From: Microvirga sp. 3-52
GTDB taxonomy: Bacteria > Pseudomonadota > Alphaproteobacteria > Rhizobiales > Beijerinckiaceae
Length of the DNA stretch: 64,000 bases
Assembly (NCBI RefSeq): GCF_018383585.1
Contig: NZ_JAHAMK010000009.1
Span: 16,160-80,159, forward strand
Direction of reading: 5' to 3'
How positions within the stretch are numbered: the stretch's first letter is position 1; each line of letters starts with the position of its first letter. Of the stretch, positions 1 through 10,152 are shown one piece after another. The position numbers and the translations under genes are program-made. The notes beneath the pieces are model-generated. The model worked only from the letters and a program-made list of their open reading frames with translations, was not told the DNA's origin and did not search any database.

Positions 1-81
1 TTGTGTCTGAAGAGGATGAAATGAGCGCACGAACCTGCTACAGGCTTCGGCATCTGTGATCGAGTTAAGACGAGAGAAGCG

Positions 82-1344
82 ATGAGCGCGCCGAAGTCCG
101 AATTTCTGAAGGTCCTGACCGAGCGGGGCTTCATTCATCAGACCTCGGATTTCGAGGGCGTCGATACTGCGGCCCTCGAACGGCGCCTGACGACGTATGT
201 AGGTTACGACTGCACAGGCCCCTCGCTGCACGTAGGACACCTGCTCTCGATCATGATGCTGCACTGGCTGCAGAAGACGGGCGCCGGCAAGCCGATCACG
301 CTCATGGGCGGCGGGACGACCCGGGTGGGCGATCCATCCGGTAAGGACGAGAGCCGCAAGCTCCTGACCATCGATCAGATCGAGGCCAACAAGGAAAGCA
401 TCAGGACGGTCTTCTCGCGCTTCATCAGCTTCGGAGAAGGCAAGTCCGATGCGATGATGGCCGACAATGCCGAGTGGCTGACCAAACTCAACTACATCGA
501 ATTCCTGCGCGACGTGGGCCGACACTTCTCGGTCAACCGCATGTTGTCCTTCGACAGCGTGAAGCTGCGCCTCGACCGGGAGCACGAACTGTCGTTCCTG
601 GAATTCAACTACATGATTCTCCAGGCCTACGACTTCGTGGAGCTCAACAGGCGCTACGGCTGCGTGCTGCAGATGGGCGGCTCGGACCAATGGGGCAACA
701 TCGTCAACGGGATCGATCTCGGCCGCCGCCTCGGCACGCCGCAGCTCTACGCCGTCACCTGCCCGCTCCTGACCACTGCTTCCGGCGCCAAGATGGGCAA
801 GACCGCCTCCGGGGCCGTCTGGCTCAACGCCGACATGCTGAGCCCGTACGATTACTGGCAGTTCTGGCGCAACACCGAGGATGCGGATGTCGCCCGCTTC
901 CTGAAGCTCTTCACCATTCTGCCCATGGACGAGATCGCACGGCTCGAAGCGCTTCAGGGTGCCGAGATCAACGAAGCCAAGAAGGTTCTCGCAACGGAAG
1001 CAACCGCCCTCCTCCATGGCCGCGAGGCCGCGGAACTGGCGGCAGAGACCGCTCGCAAGACCTTTGAGCAGGGAGCCCTGGCGGAAAGCCTGCCGACCGT
1101 CGAGATCGCGACGGATGTCCTCAAAGGAGGTCTCGGCATCCTGGCAGCCTTCGGGCCCGATTACGCCAAGCTCGTACCGTCATCGAGCGAGGCGCGCCGG
1201 CAGGTGAAGAGCGGCGGCCTCAAGGTAAACGACCAGACCGTCTCGGACGAGCGAGGCACCTTGAACCTGTCCGACGTTACGGCCGAGGGCGTGATCAAGC
1301 TGTCCTTCGGCAAGAAGAAGCACGTGCTCCTGCGAGCCGTCTAA
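82..1344 (+). CDS. tyrS: Tyrosyl-tRNA synthetase
   Basis: Class I aminoacyl-tRNA synthetase that charges tRNA-Tyr with tyrosine in the cytoplasm. The 420-residue length is normal for the bacterial TyrRS family. The HIGH-type signature is seen as HVGH at residues 50-53 and the KMSKS-type loop as KMGKT at 237-241. The tyrosine-pocket region ([12 protein letters not shown], then [10 protein letters not shown]) lies between them. The C-terminal ~80 residues fit an S4 RNA-binding domain ([12 protein letters not shown]). The ATG at 82 follows a GAGAGAAG ribosome-binding site. The gene ends only 4 bp from the convergent AsmA-like gene, leaving no room for a separate terminator. Confidence 0.97.
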   Translation: MSAPKSEFLKVLTERGFIHQTSDFEGVDTAALERRLTTYVGYDCTGPSLHVGHLLSIMMLHWLQKTGAGKPITLMGGGTTRVGDPSGKDESRKLLTIDQIEANKESIRTVFSRFISFGEGKSDAMMADNAEWLTKLNYIEFLRDVGRHFSVNRMLSFDSVKLRLDREHELSFLEFNYMILQAYDFVELNRRYGCVLQMGGSDQWGNIVNGIDLGRRLGTPQLYAVTCPLLTTASGAKMGKTASGAVWLNADMLSPYDYWQFWRNTEDADVARFLKLFTILPMDEIARLEALQGAEINEAKKVLATEATALLHGREAAELAAETARKTFEQGALAESLPTVEIATDVLKGGLGILAAFGPDYAKLVPSSSEARRQVKSGGLKVNDQTVSDERGTLNLSDVTAEGVIKLSFGKKKHVLLRAV

Positions 1345-1348
1345 AGGC

Positions 1349-4300
1349 TTAACGTTCCGGAACCGTCGGCAGCGATCCTGTCTGCGGTTCCGCTCCGGCT
1401 CCCACACCGAAGAGCTTGCGCAGGAAGCCGGGGGCGACGGCCGAGAGCGGATTGACCGTCAGCGACGGCGAACTCGCCGGACCATTGAGCCGGAAATTGA
1501 CGGCGAACAGCCCCTCATACTGGCTTCCGCCCAAAAGCGGCCCGAAGAGCGGCACCTGGGCGAACACATTGTTGAGTCCATAGGCCGGAACGAAGGTGCC
1601 CGTGATGTCGAGCCGGTCGCGGGCGTAATCGATGAAGCCGCCCAGTGTGAACCCGATCTGGTTGCCCCAAATCGCAGCATCCTTGAAATCGAGCCGACCG
1701 GCGTTGCGGGTGAATTCGAGACGGGCCTTGGCGAACTGCACCTCGTTCACGTCCACGCGGACGGCTTGCGGATTGCCGGCCTTGTCCTGCCCGGCAATGA
1801 TCTGCGTCTGTGTCGGGATGATCCGGCGAAGGGCCGGCTCGTTGACCAGAGCGAACGAGCGCAGGATGACATGCCCGGCCTGCGGGCCGTCTCCCGTCGC
1901 GAGCTGAAGAATGAGATCTCCACCGGACATCCGCCTGTAGACATCGGTGAAGCGCAGCAGCGCGCCGGCATCCTCCGCCTGCAGGATCACCACTGGACCA
2001 CCGGCATCCGGCAGGGTCCGCCCGACGATGTCCGTCGCACCGAGCCGCCCCTTCATGTCGAGCTGACGAAGGTTGTCCTTGCGCACGGAGGCTTTGATCA
2101 CGGCGTTGGTGATTGCCTCCTCGTTGTAGCCCGTAAGGATGTTGAGGCTCAGGTCGAGATCAAAATCCTTGGCGTCCTTCTGCGAAGGCGCATTTCGTCC
2201 GGAAGCGGAGGAGCCTGCGCCACCCTTCACGAAGGGTCGGGCATCGCCCACATTGCCGCGGATCGCGACCTTGTAGACGTTGCTGGCGCGCTCGATCTGG
2301 GCCAGCATGTCGTCGCCGGGCGAAAGCTTGAAGGTCGAGAGTTCGGCCTTCTCCAGGCTTCCCTCACTCGAGAGCGTCGCATTGCCCTTCAGCTGCACGC
2401 TGCCGCTGTCGAGCTGCAGATCACGGATCTCGTGGGACGGCCCTTCGACCATGGTGAAGGTCAGCTTTCCGGGCCGTCCGACCGGCTTCACCCAGCCGGG
2501 GATCAGCTGATCCACGCCGGCCTTGGCAAGATCCGCTTCGACCAGGATGTTCGACGGGGCCGATGCGCCGAGAGGAAGGCTCGCCTTGAGTCCGATCGTT
2601 CCCGTAAGCTGGGTGCCGAAGGACAGCCCCCGCCGGCTGCGCGCCGCCTCATCGAGGAAGAACGCGACGCTCGCCTGCCCGCCCTGCTTGTTCTTGTGCA
2701 GATCGATGGCGGCCGGGTTTCCTGCGAGCTTGCCGTCGCCTTTCACGACGAGATCGCCCCGGTCGTAAGCAATCGCCAGATCGGCCCCTTCCAGACGGTC
2801 CTTGCCGAAGAACTTGTCGACGCCAAAATCATTGACCGTTCCGCTCACTCTGAGAGGCAGGTCGGCGAAGGCCGGGATGTCATGGACGGCAAGGCCTATG
2901 CCGACGCGCAGATCGGTCTTCCCCTTCATCGTGGCGGGATCGATATTGAACCCGGCGATTTCCTTGATGCGCGGTTCCAGCAGCAGGGCGCCCAATCCGT
3001 CGGCACCGCCGGTGAGGCGAAAATCGATGCGGGCCAACGCATTGTCATCCCAATAATTGTCCAGGATGAACGCGCCGTCGGAGGCGTCCAGGGAGCGGTT
3101 GTCCGCCATCTGGACCAGACCCGTCGACGCACGCACGCCGACCTTCTTGCCCGTTACGTGACCGTTCACGTTCATCCCCGAGATCGGCGGAAGGCCGTCC
3201 GCTACCTGGAGGACGCCGTCGGAAATGGCGAAATCGATCTTCAGGGACTCATCGGGGGTCGGACCACCCGTCACCGCCTTTGCGATATCCTCGCCGGACA
3301 TAGCCACCTTGAGATCGATGGAATCCAGCGTGCCCGCCTTCAGGTTGGACACGAGGAATTTGCGGACCGGAGGAGCGACCGCCTCAGGCCAGATCCGCAG
3401 GGCGGAGCGGATATTCGTCTTCTCCGCACGGACGTTCAGATTCAGGGCCTTCGGATCTGCAGAGGCTCCGAGAAGGCCGCTGATGCGGGCCGACAGCTCA
3501 GGCCCTTTCAGCGTGACGCTGTTGATCGTGACACCGTCCGGGCCGGACAGATCGGCGGCGAACTCGCTGACTTGAAGAGGACGGTCTCCCGCTGCCGCAC
3601 CGGACCACACGATATCGCGGCCGCCGAGGAACAAACGCCAAGGCTTGTCCGCCATGGGAGTCGCGAGGCGCCCCTGCAGGCGCAGGTTCGTGTTCCCGCC
3701 CTGCAGGCCGAGTTCCTGGAGTTCGAGAGCCTTCTCGGCCTCGACCCATTGTGCCTCGATCGTTGCGCGCTCCACCGGGAATGGCGACGTATCCTTGTCC
3801 TCGATCTGGAACGTGCCGGCATTGCTCGCGAGCCGTGTCTTCAGCTCCGCGATGCGACCATCCGCATAGGCGATGTCGAACCGTCCGGAGAATTCGAGAT
3901 CCGTGGCCGCCGGCAGATCGGAAGCCCCTGCGAGGAGAAGGATGTCCTTGATCGGCACTTCGTTCGCGACCACGCCGGCCCGATAGGCGCCATTTCCGTC
4001 CGCAACGGCATCGCCGTTGAGTCGCCAGGGTCCCTGATCCCCTTCGACCGTGGCGGCAAACTGCCGGCCGCCGTTCTCCGTCCAGTCGAAGGCGGCATCC
4101 ACCCGTTGGAACCTGGCCCTTTCGCGACCATCCGCATCGACGAAGACGAGGCGCGCATTGGTCAGCTCCGCTTGGCCGAGCGAGTTGAGAACGCTTCCAG
4201 GGCCGACGATGAGTTCCAGCAGCGACCCGACGACGCCCGACACGGGCGAGGGCCCGTTGGCATCGAGAGCCAGCGACGCTGCAGCTTCCCGGGACGGCTC

Positions 4301-4813
4301 CGGTGCAACGGGAGCAGGTAACGCGCCCGGCTCGGACTCCGCCGCCTGCACGGGCGAGAACGAGAGCGATCCGTCGCGGTTGACGAGGACCCTCACCTGC
4401 AGGTCACGCACCTCGATCGCCTTGGGCTGAAGGTTGGCGGTCAGGAGCGAGGTGAGATCGACGCTGAAGATCGCATAAGGGGCCCGCAGCACGAGATCGC
4501 CGCCGGGCGCCCGAATGTCGAGCCCGTTCGCCCGCAGGGCCGGAGAACCGTCGTGCAGCTCGATGGCCGTATTCCGCAACGTCACGTTCCAGCCGGGCCC
4601 GATGCGCGCCGCCAAGGCTTCCGCGACCCGTTCGGGCAGGCGTCCGAAGCTCATCGGAGCCGCCGAGAGACGCAGATAAAGCAGGCCGAGCGCGGCAAGC
4701 ACAAAGACGACAAGCCCAAGCTTCACATAGAGAGTGCCACGAAGAACGCGCTTGAGGAGGCTCCGCTTGACCGGGTCTCGCCGGGACAACGTGGTACGAA
4801 ATGGCAGCTTCAT
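1349..4813 (-). CDS. AsmA-like / DUF3971 (YhdP-type) envelope protein
   Basis: Very large (1,154 aa) protein with a basic N-terminus and one membrane segment at about residues 30-48, followed by a long periplasmic region rich in beta-strand-like repeats. It resembles the AsmA/YhdP superfamily, whose members are proposed to form bridge-like channels moving phospholipid between inner and outer membranes. The C-terminal 250 residues match the AsmA-like C-terminal region, with GGFIDYARDRLDITGTFVP-type text and a final gatekeeper-like segment. It is convergent with tyrS. The start at 4813 gives MKLPF, directly ahead of the positively charged stretch expected before an uncleaved signal anchor. Substrate is inferred from family only. 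Confidence 0.85.
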   Translation of the reverse strand: MKLPFRTTLSRRDPVKRSLLKRVLRGTLYVKLGLVVFVLAALGLLYLRLSAAPMSFGRLPERVAEALAARIGPGWNVTLRNTAIELHDGSPALRANGLDIRAPGGDLVLRAPYAIFSVDLTSLLTANLQPKAIEVRDLQVRVLVNRDGSLSFSPVQAAESEPGALPAPVAPEPSREAAASLALDANGPSPVSGVVGSLLELIVGPGSVLNSLGQAELTNARLVFVDADGRERARFQRVDAAFDWTENGGRQFAATVEGDQGPWRLNGDAVADGNGAYRAGVVANEVPIKDILLLAGASDLPAATDLEFSGRFDIAYADGRIAELKTRLASNAGTFQIEDKDTSPFPVERATIEAQWVEAEKALELQELGLQGGNTNLRLQGRLATPMADKPWRLFLGGRDIVWSGAAAGDRPLQVSEFAADLSGPDGVTINSVTLKGPELSARISGLLGASADPKALNLNVRAEKTNIRSALRIWPEAVAPPVRKFLVSNLKAGTLDSIDLKVAMSGEDIAKAVTGGPTPDESLKIDFAISDGVLQVADGLPPISGMNVNGHVTGKKVGVRASTGLVQMADNRSLDASDGAFILDNYWDDNALARIDFRLTGGADGLGALLLEPRIKEIAGFNIDPATMKGKTDLRVGIGLAVHDIPAFADLPLRVSGTVNDFGVDKFFGKDRLEGADLAIAYDRGDLVVKGDGKLAGNPAAIDLHKNKQGGQASVAFFLDEAARSRRGLSFGTQLTGTIGLKASLPLGASAPSNILVEADLAKAGVDQLIPGWVKPVGRPGKLTFTMVEGPSHEIRDLQLDSGSVQLKGNATLSSEGSLEKAELSTFKLSPGDDMLAQIERASNVYKVAIRGNVGDARPFVKGGAGSSASGRNAPSQKDAKDFDLDLSLNILTGYNEEAITNAVIKASVRKDNLRQLDMKGRLGATDIVGRTLPDAGGPVVILQAEDAGALLRFTDVYRRMSGGDLILQLATGDGPQAGHVILRSFALVNEPALRRIIPTQTQIIAGQDKAGNPQAVRVDVNEVQFAKARLEFTRNAGRLDFKDAAIWGNQIGFTLGGFIDYARDRLDITGTFVPAYGLNNVFAQVPLFGPLLGGSQYEGLFAVNFRLNGPASSPSLTVNPLSAVAPGFLRKLFGVGAGAEPQTGSLPTVPER

Positions 4814-4931
4814 TCTTGTGACGTTGGATAATCCGGTTCTTGCGCTCGGGCGCTCATCAGGGAATCAGAGATAGAGACCTTAACCGTCTCGGGAGACCCC
4901 CGCGACTGTCCCTTTCAGTCGTGCACACGAG

Positions 4932-5040
4932 CGCTTCGTGCAGAAAAGTGGTCCTGGTTTCCGGTACGCACGATGCGCTTCTAGATGCAAGCATCGGATT
5001 GATCCCAAAGTGGAGACCATTATTGGCCCGGTGCTGTAGA
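4932..5040. repeat. Degenerate palindromic intergenic repeat (REP-like)
   Basis: The gap between the AsmA-like gene and bcp contains blocks such as GAAAAGTGG, TTTCCGG, CACGATGCGCTTCTAG and CAAAGTGGAGACCA. They resemble the extragenic palindromic repeats common in Hyphomicrobiales genomes, in which a near-inverted AAAGTGG core is flanked by GATGCG. This copy looks eroded. No coding potential is supported. The assignment rests on recalled similarity of the pattern. Confidence 0.4.
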
Positions 5041-5080
5041 GATTTCCAATCAGTATATTCCGCCAAAAGGAAGGCGACTC

Positions 5081-5548
5081 ATGTCTCTTAGCATCGGAAC
5101 CAAAGCTCCGCCCTTCTCCCTGCCTGCGACAGATGGTCGGGAAATCAGCCTCGACGGCCTGAAAGGCCGCAAGGTCGCGCTGTTTTTCTACCCCAAGGAT
5201 AATACCAGCGGCTGCACGCTCGAAGCGAAAGACTTCCAGGCCCTCAAGCAGGATTTCGCCGCCGCCGACACGGAGGTCGTCGGCGTCTCTCCGGATTCCT
5301 TGAAGAGCCACGATCGGTTCCGGAACAAGTACGGCCTCGACTTCGCCCTCGCCTCCGATGAAGCGAAGACGGTTCTGGAAGCCTATGGCATCTGGATTCA
5401 GAAGAGCATGTTCGGCCACAAATACATGGGGGTGGAGCGCACGACCGTGCTGATCGACCGGGAGGGCAAGATCGCCCGGGTCTGGAACAAGGTGAAGGTG
5501 CCGGGCCATGCCAAGGAGGTGCTGGCGGCGGCGCTGGCCTTGGAATAG
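5081..5548 (+). CDS. bcp: Thioredoxin-dependent peroxiredoxin, Bcp/PrxQ type
   Basis: Reduces hydrogen peroxide and organic hydroperoxides using a peroxidatic cysteine. The 155-residue protein has the AhpC/TSA thioredoxin fold. The signature FFYPKDNTSGCT places the peroxidatic Cys at residue 45. Position 50, which is the resolving Cys in E. coli Bcp, is Lys here, and no other cysteine is present. It must therefore work as a 1-Cys enzyme resolved by an external thiol. The ATG at 5081 follows an AAGGAAGG ribosome-binding site. The gene appears monocistronic. Confidence 0.95.
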   Translation: MSLSIGTKAPPFSLPATDGREISLDGLKGRKVALFFYPKDNTSGCTLEAKDFQALKQDFAAADTEVVGVSPDSLKSHDRFRNKYGLDFALASDEAKTVLEAYGIWIQKSMFGHKYMGVERTTVLIDREGKIARVWNKVKVPGHAKEVLAAALALE

Positions 5549-5592
5549 GAAATGCCATACGATCGCAATGAAATTTCATTTATGTTTTAGAG

Positions 5593-6251
5593 TTGCAGAT
5601 CCAAGCCCCTTTCCCACCTAATGTTGCAATGCCTGACTACAAAGCCGTCCTCTCGGGTCAAAGCTGGAATGCTCTCTCCAGTCTCAGGGCCAACAAGAAG
5701 CCGGCCTTCCTGACCTATACCTTCAATGGTCCGCAGTGGGGCTCCACGAAGTTCGATGGTGCAGACAAGGCCATGGCGTGCAAAACCTTGAAGATGTGGG
5801 GCGACGCTTCAGGCATCCGATTCCTTGAGGTCAAGGGTAAAGATGCTGAGCTGACGTTCCAATGGAAGTGGGAGTTTGGAGATTTTTCCGGCCGGGCCGA
5901 ATTCCCGAAACTTGAGCGGGAGACTTTCAATGATGAAGGTGTCGTTCGGCACAAGGATGGCGGCAGCATCGACCTCGACGCTCGTTACCGCCCGGAACTC
6001 AGGGCACATAATCGATACTTCGTTCAATGGGAGCGACGATGTCGATCTTTCGCACCCTTGAGAAAGGCGACTTGAGCCCGTGGGCGCTTGTCACAGGAAC
6101 GGCCGCGATTGATGCGGACACTAGGATAGTCTTCAGTCTGGAGGGCCAATTTCTCTCTCACGATCCGGACGGCTCTGGCCCTCTGGCCGCAGTGCGCTTT
6201 GCGAACGTCAAAGGGACGACGCCCAGCTTCTCCGATTTCCTTATCGTGTAG
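5593..6251 (+). pseudogene. Remnant of a secreted serralysin/RTX-type protein
   Basis: Two pieces in different frames look like the ends of one protein. The 5' piece (5593-6075, frame 1) starts MQIQAPFPPN and has the N-terminal pattern of M10 serralysin-like peptidases: FLTYTFNGP, a helix ending KMWGDASGIRFLEV, then a strand. The 3' piece (6027-6251, frame 3) reads GTAAIDADTRIVF, HDPDGSGPLAAVRFANV and ends SFSDFLIV. That is the typical C-terminal end of calcium-binding RTX secretion substrates. The HExxH zinc site and the GGxGxD repeats expected between them are absent. An internal deletion plus a frameshift is the simplest reading. Alternatively, two short unrelated ORFs overlap here. Confidence 0.55.
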
Positions 6252-6270
6252 ATGACCATCTGCAGAGAAT

Positions 6271-6299
6271 AAGGCCCGCTCCTTGGTCGAGCGGGCCTT
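6271..6299. terminator. Bidirectional hairpin terminator
   Basis: Perfect 11-bp inverted repeat (AAGGCCCGCTC / GAGCGGGCCTT) with a 7-nt loop, lying between the stop of the serralysin remnant and the stop of prfB on the opposite strand. It can end transcription from both sides. The A/T pairs at the stem base act as short U tracts in either direction. Confidence 0.8.
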
Positions 6300-6305
6300 C
6301 TCGTC

Positions 6306-7434
6306 CTAATCGATATCCTCGACCTCCGCCTCGCCGCCGTAGACGCGCTGGGCGAGGGAGGCTTCCATGAAGGGATCGAGGTCACCGTCGAGCACGTCCT
6401 GCGGGCTCGTCGACTGAGCGCCGGTGCGCAGGTCCTTCACCATCTGGTAGGGCTGGAGCACGTAGGAGCGGATCTGGTGACCCCAGCCGATATCCGTCTT
6501 GGCGGCGGCTTCCGCACTGGCCTTCTCCTCGCGCTTCTTCAGCTCGGCCTCGTAAAGGCGGGCGCGCAGCATGTTCCAGGCGGTCGCCCGGTTCTTATGC
6601 TGGGAGCGCTCCTGCTGACAGGCTACGACGATGCCGCTGGGAATATGCGTGATGCGCACCGCCGAGTCGGTGGTGTTCACGTGCTGGCCGCCCGCGCCCG
6701 AGGAGCGGAACGTATCGATGCGGCAGTCGGATTCCTTGATCTCGATGTTGATGCGGTCGTCCACCACCGGATAGACCCACACGGACGCGAAGCTCGTATG
6801 GCGGCGGGCATTGGAGTCATAGGGCGAGATGCGCACCAGCCGGTGCACGCCGGACTCGGTCTTGAGCCAGCCATAGGCGTTGAGACCCTTGATCAGGAGC
6901 GTGGCGCTCTTGATGCCGGCCTCTTCGCCGTCGGTGATTTCGAGAAGCTCGACCTTGTACTTCCGGCGCTCGGCCCAGCGGGCATACATGCGCTGGAGCA
7001 TGTTGGCCCAGTCCTGGCTTTCCGTGCCGCCGGCGCCCGAATGCACTTCCACATAGGTGTCGTTGGCATCCGCCTCGCCCGAGAGCAGGGTCTCGACCTG
7101 GCGGCGGGCCGCCTCGGCCTGAAGGCTGCGGATGGTCGACTCGCCCTCCTGGATCGTGGCTTCGTCCTCTTCGGCTTCGCCGAGCTCGATCAGGGTGATG
7201 GCATCCTCGAGATCCTGCTCGAGACGTTTCACGGCCGATATCTGGTCTTCGAGGGACGTGCGCTCGCGCATGATCTTCTGCGCGGCGTCCGCATCGTTCC
7301 AGAGGTTGGGATCCTCGGCCTGCGCGTTTAGTTCCGCGAGGCGTCGCTGGGCAGTATCCCAGTCAAAGATGCCTCCTCAGCAGCCCGACTGACTGCTTGG
7401 TCTCTTCTACGAGATGTTGAATTTCGGCGCGCAT
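6306..7434 (-). CDS. prfB: Peptide chain release factor 2 (programmed +1 frameshift)
   Basis: Release factor for UGA and UAA stop codons. The reading frame has two parts. An ATG at 7434 opens 23 codons ending in CTT at 7366, followed by an in-frame TGA (7365-7363). Skipping one T continues with GAC at 7364 and reads 352 residues to the stop at 6306, giving 375 aa (E. coli RF2 is 365). The GGQ motif is at residues 248-250 ([11 protein letters not shown]). The stop-recognition loop reads SPY where E. coli has SPF. Without the frameshift the protein would start at an internal Met and lose about 54 residues. It lies downstream of mrcA on the same strand. Confidence 0.97.
7362..7377 (-). promoter_or_regulatory. 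RF2 autoregulatory frameshift signal
   Basis: On the minus strand the sequence is AGGAGG, three bases, CTT, TGA, C. It has the three classical parts of the prfB recoding site: an internal Shine-Dalgarno just upstream, a slippery CTT codon and a TGA followed by C, a weak termination context. Low RF2 gives a pause at UGA and a +1 shift, so RF2 controls its own synthesis. The mechanism is established for E. coli; presence of the elements is seen directly. Confidence 0.95.
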
Positions 7435-7604
7435 CGTTTCTTTGCTGTCCGTCCGTGTGATGGCAGGGTCTTAGAAGGACTGCCGCCGGGTGTCAAAGGA
7501 ACTCCGCCCTCGAGACAACGGATTGCCCCGCGACCGATGCTTCAGCCGAAGAGCAATCCGTTTCCGTTATTGGGAGGGCGGTTTTTATATGGGTAAGGAA
7601 GCGG

Positions 7605-10076
7605 TCAATACAATCCGCCGGTGCCCACGCCCACAGCCTGCCGGGGTACCCCCGGCGCGCCCTGATACTCGACCTGCGGAGCCTCTTCGGGCTCCGGCGG
7701 CACGTATTCTGGCGGGGCTTGGCCGGGCTTGAAGGCTTCGAGGATGGTGCCGCCGCCCTCGCCGCCTGCCCGGGTGCCGGTGGCGGCATTGACGCGGATG
7801 AGCTTGATGCCGGCGGGCACACGGAACGGCGTCGCAGGCTTGTCCTTGAGTGCCAGCTGCATGAAGTCGCGGAACACGGGCGCCGCGTACTGGCCGGCCG
7901 TCGCCGCGTTGCCGAGAGACTTCGGCTGGTCGTAGCCGAGAAACACGCCGACGGCGAGATCGGGCGAGAAGCCGACGAACCAAACGTCCTTGGCGTCGTT
8001 GGTGGTGCCGGTCTTGCCGGCGAGCGGCTTGCCGACCGCCTTGACCGACTGCGCCGTGCCGCGCTGGACCACGCCTTCGAGGATCGAGGTCATCTGGTAG
8101 GCGGTGAGCGGATCGAGCACCTGCTCGCGGGTCTCGGTCAGCTTGGGCGCAGCACCGCCATCCCACTTCTCCGCGTTGCAGGTCGCGCATTTGCGGTCGT
8201 CGTGGCGGTAGATCGTCCGGCCGTTGCGGTCCTGGATCTGGTCGATCAGAGTCGGTTTGATGCGGCGCCCGCCATTGACGAACATGGAGTAGGCCGCCGT
8301 CATGCGCATGACCGTGGTCTCGCCGGCGCCGAGCGACATGGAGAGCAGCGGAAGCATGTCGTCATAGACGCCGAAGCGGCGGGCATATTCCGAGATGGCC
8401 GGCATGCCGACCTCGTTGGCGAGGCGCACCGTCATCAGATTCTTGGAATGCTCGACGCCGTAGCGCAGCGTCCGCAAGCCGCCCGACTTGCCGTCGTAGT
8501 TCGACGGGGCCCAGGCCGCCTGGCCGGGACCCATATCGAGCACGAAGGGCGAATCCATGATCTGGTTCGAAGGCGTATAGCCGTTGTCGAGGGCCGTCGC
8601 ATAGACGATGGGCTTGAACGACGAGCCCGGCTGGCGCATGGCCTGGATCGCCCGGTTGAACTCGCTCTGATCGTAGGAGAAGCCGCCCACCATGGCGTGG
8701 ACGCGGCCCGTATTGGGGTCCATGGCAACGATGGCGCCTGAGATTTCGGGGATCTGGCGCAGGCGGAACTGGCCCGGTTTGTCGGTCACCGGCTCCACAT
8801 AGACCACGTCGCCCACGGAAACGGCGCGCTCGACGGGCCGGCGGGTCCATTTCGCGCCATCGGCCGTCACGGTGCCCGTCTCGCGGTCCTTAACCATCTG
8901 TCCGGATGCCTCGCGCTTGGGCTGCAGACCGATCTTGGCCTGCCCGCGCGCGACCTCGAGCACGACGGCCAGACGCCAGGGCTGCACGTCGGCCATCGCC
9001 GGCACTTCCGAGAGCGCCAGGCCCCACTCGCGGCCCGAAAGGTCGATCTTCTGGTGGGCGCCGCGCCAGCCGCGCGCCTCGTCGAAGCGCACGAGACCAT
9101 CGACCAGGGACTTGCGAGCCATGGCCTGCATCTTGGGATCAAGGGTCGAACGGATGAGCAGACCGCCCTCGTAGAGGGTCTCCTCGCCGTAGCGCTCGGC
9201 GATGTCGCGCCGTACGCCCTCGGCAAAGTAGCCCGAGGCGATGCTGTTCGGGGAGACCACGCGTGGCTTGACGTTGAGCGGCTCCTTCTGGGCCTCCTCG
9301 GCAGCCTCCTTCGAGATGTAGCCGTTGGTGGCCATGCGCTCGATCACCCAGTTCCGGCGCTCCACGGCGGCCTTGCGCTGGCGGAATGGATGGTAGTTGT
9401 TCGGCCCCTTGGGCAGGGCCGCGATATAGGCGGCCTCGGCGATGGTCAGTTCGTGGATCGACTTGCCGAAATAGTCGAGCGCTGCGGCCGCGATGCCATG
9501 CAGGTTGCGGCCCGGAGTCAGGGTGCCGAGGAAGATCTCGTTGAGATAGAGCTCGAGGATCTTGTCCTTGGAAAAGGTCGATTCCATCCGCAGGGCGATC
9601 AGCGCCTCGCGGATCTTGCGCTCATAGCTCCGCTCGTTGCCGACGAGGAAGTTCTTGGCCACCTGCTGGGTGATCGTCGAGGCGCCCTGCTCGCGCGTTC
9701 CGCCAGAGCGGAGATTGACCACCACGGCGCGCACGAGGCCCTCGGGATCGATACCGACATGCTTGTAGAAATTCTTGTCCTCGGCGGAGAGGAAAGCATC
9801 GATCACCAGCTTGGGCACTGCCTGGATAGGCACGTAGAGCCGGCGCTCGCGGGCATATTCGGCGATGAGGCTGCCGTCGGCCGCATGGATGCGGGTCATC
9901 ACCGGCGGCTCGTAGGTGGCGAGCTGGGCGTGATCCGGCAGATCCTTCGAGTAGAACCAGAATCCATAGGCGAGCCCGACGGCGCCGATCAGGAAGAAGA
10001 TCGCTCCAACGCTGAAGAGAAAGCCGAAAAGTCGTAGGACGAAGCGCATCCGAAGGTGTTCCATGACGGCGCCCAT
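7605..10076 (-). CDS. mrcA: Penicillin-binding protein 1A (bifunctional transglycosylase/transpeptidase)
   Basis: Class A PBP that polymerises lipid II into glycan strands and cross-links them in the periplasm. It has 823 residues with an N-terminal membrane anchor at about 13-40. The GT51 domain follows with AEDKNFYKHVG (catalytic Glu) and GASTITQQVAKN. An OB-like insertion then precedes the transpeptidase domain. The transpeptidase motifs are SSFK (nucleophile Ser near residue 484), SKN (EHSKNLMT) and KTGTT. A second in-frame Met at residue 5 is an alternative start. It follows amiC on the same strand after a 76-bp gap, so the two cell-wall genes probably share a transcript. Confidence 0.96.
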   Translation of the reverse strand: MGAVMEHLRMRFVLRLFGFLFSVGAIFFLIGAVGLAYGFWFYSKDLPDHAQLATYEPPVMTRIHAADGSLIAEYARERRLYVPIQAVPKLVIDAFLSAEDKNFYKHVGIDPEGLVRAVVVNLRSGGTREQGASTITQQVAKNFLVGNERSYERKIREALIALRMESTFSKDKILELYLNEIFLGTLTPGRNLHGIAAAALDYFGKSIHELTIAEAAYIAALPKGPNNYHPFRQRKAAVERRNWVIERMATNGYISKEAAEEAQKEPLNVKPRVVSPNSIASGYFAEGVRRDIAERYGEETLYEGGLLIRSTLDPKMQAMARKSLVDGLVRFDEARGWRGAHQKIDLSGREWGLALSEVPAMADVQPWRLAVVLEVARGQAKIGLQPKREASGQMVKDRETGTVTADGAKWTRRPVERAVSVGDVVYVEPVTDKPGQFRLRQIPEISGAIVAMDPNTGRVHAMVGGFSYDQSEFNRAIQAMRQPGSSFKPIVYATALDNGYTPSNQIMDSPFVLDMGPGQAAWAPSNYDGKSGGLRTLRYGVEHSKNLMTVRLANEVGMPAISEYARRFGVYDDMLPLLSMSLGAGETTVMRMTAAYSMFVNGGRRIKPTLIDQIQDRNGRTIYRHDDRKCATCNAEKWDGGAAPKLTETREQVLDPLTAYQMTSILEGVVQRGTAQSVKAVGKPLAGKTGTTNDAKDVWFVGFSPDLAVGVFLGYDQPKSLGNAATAGQYAAPVFRDFMQLALKDKPATPFRVPAGIKLIRVNAATGTRAGGEGGGTILEAFKPGQAPPEYVPPEPEEAPQVEYQGAPGVPRQAVGVGTGGLY

Positions 10077-10152
10077 GGCGCCTGTTTATGCAGATCTTGA
10101 AACGCGGACCCTCGTTACCCGATGAATCGCGCCCCCGCTATCCACACTGTAT

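Noticed and set aside
1766..4321. Long plus-strand frame of 851 codons opposite the AsmA-like gene
   Set aside because: Arises from GC-rich codon bias on the other strand; no family features, while the minus-strand protein has a membrane anchor and conserved C-terminus.
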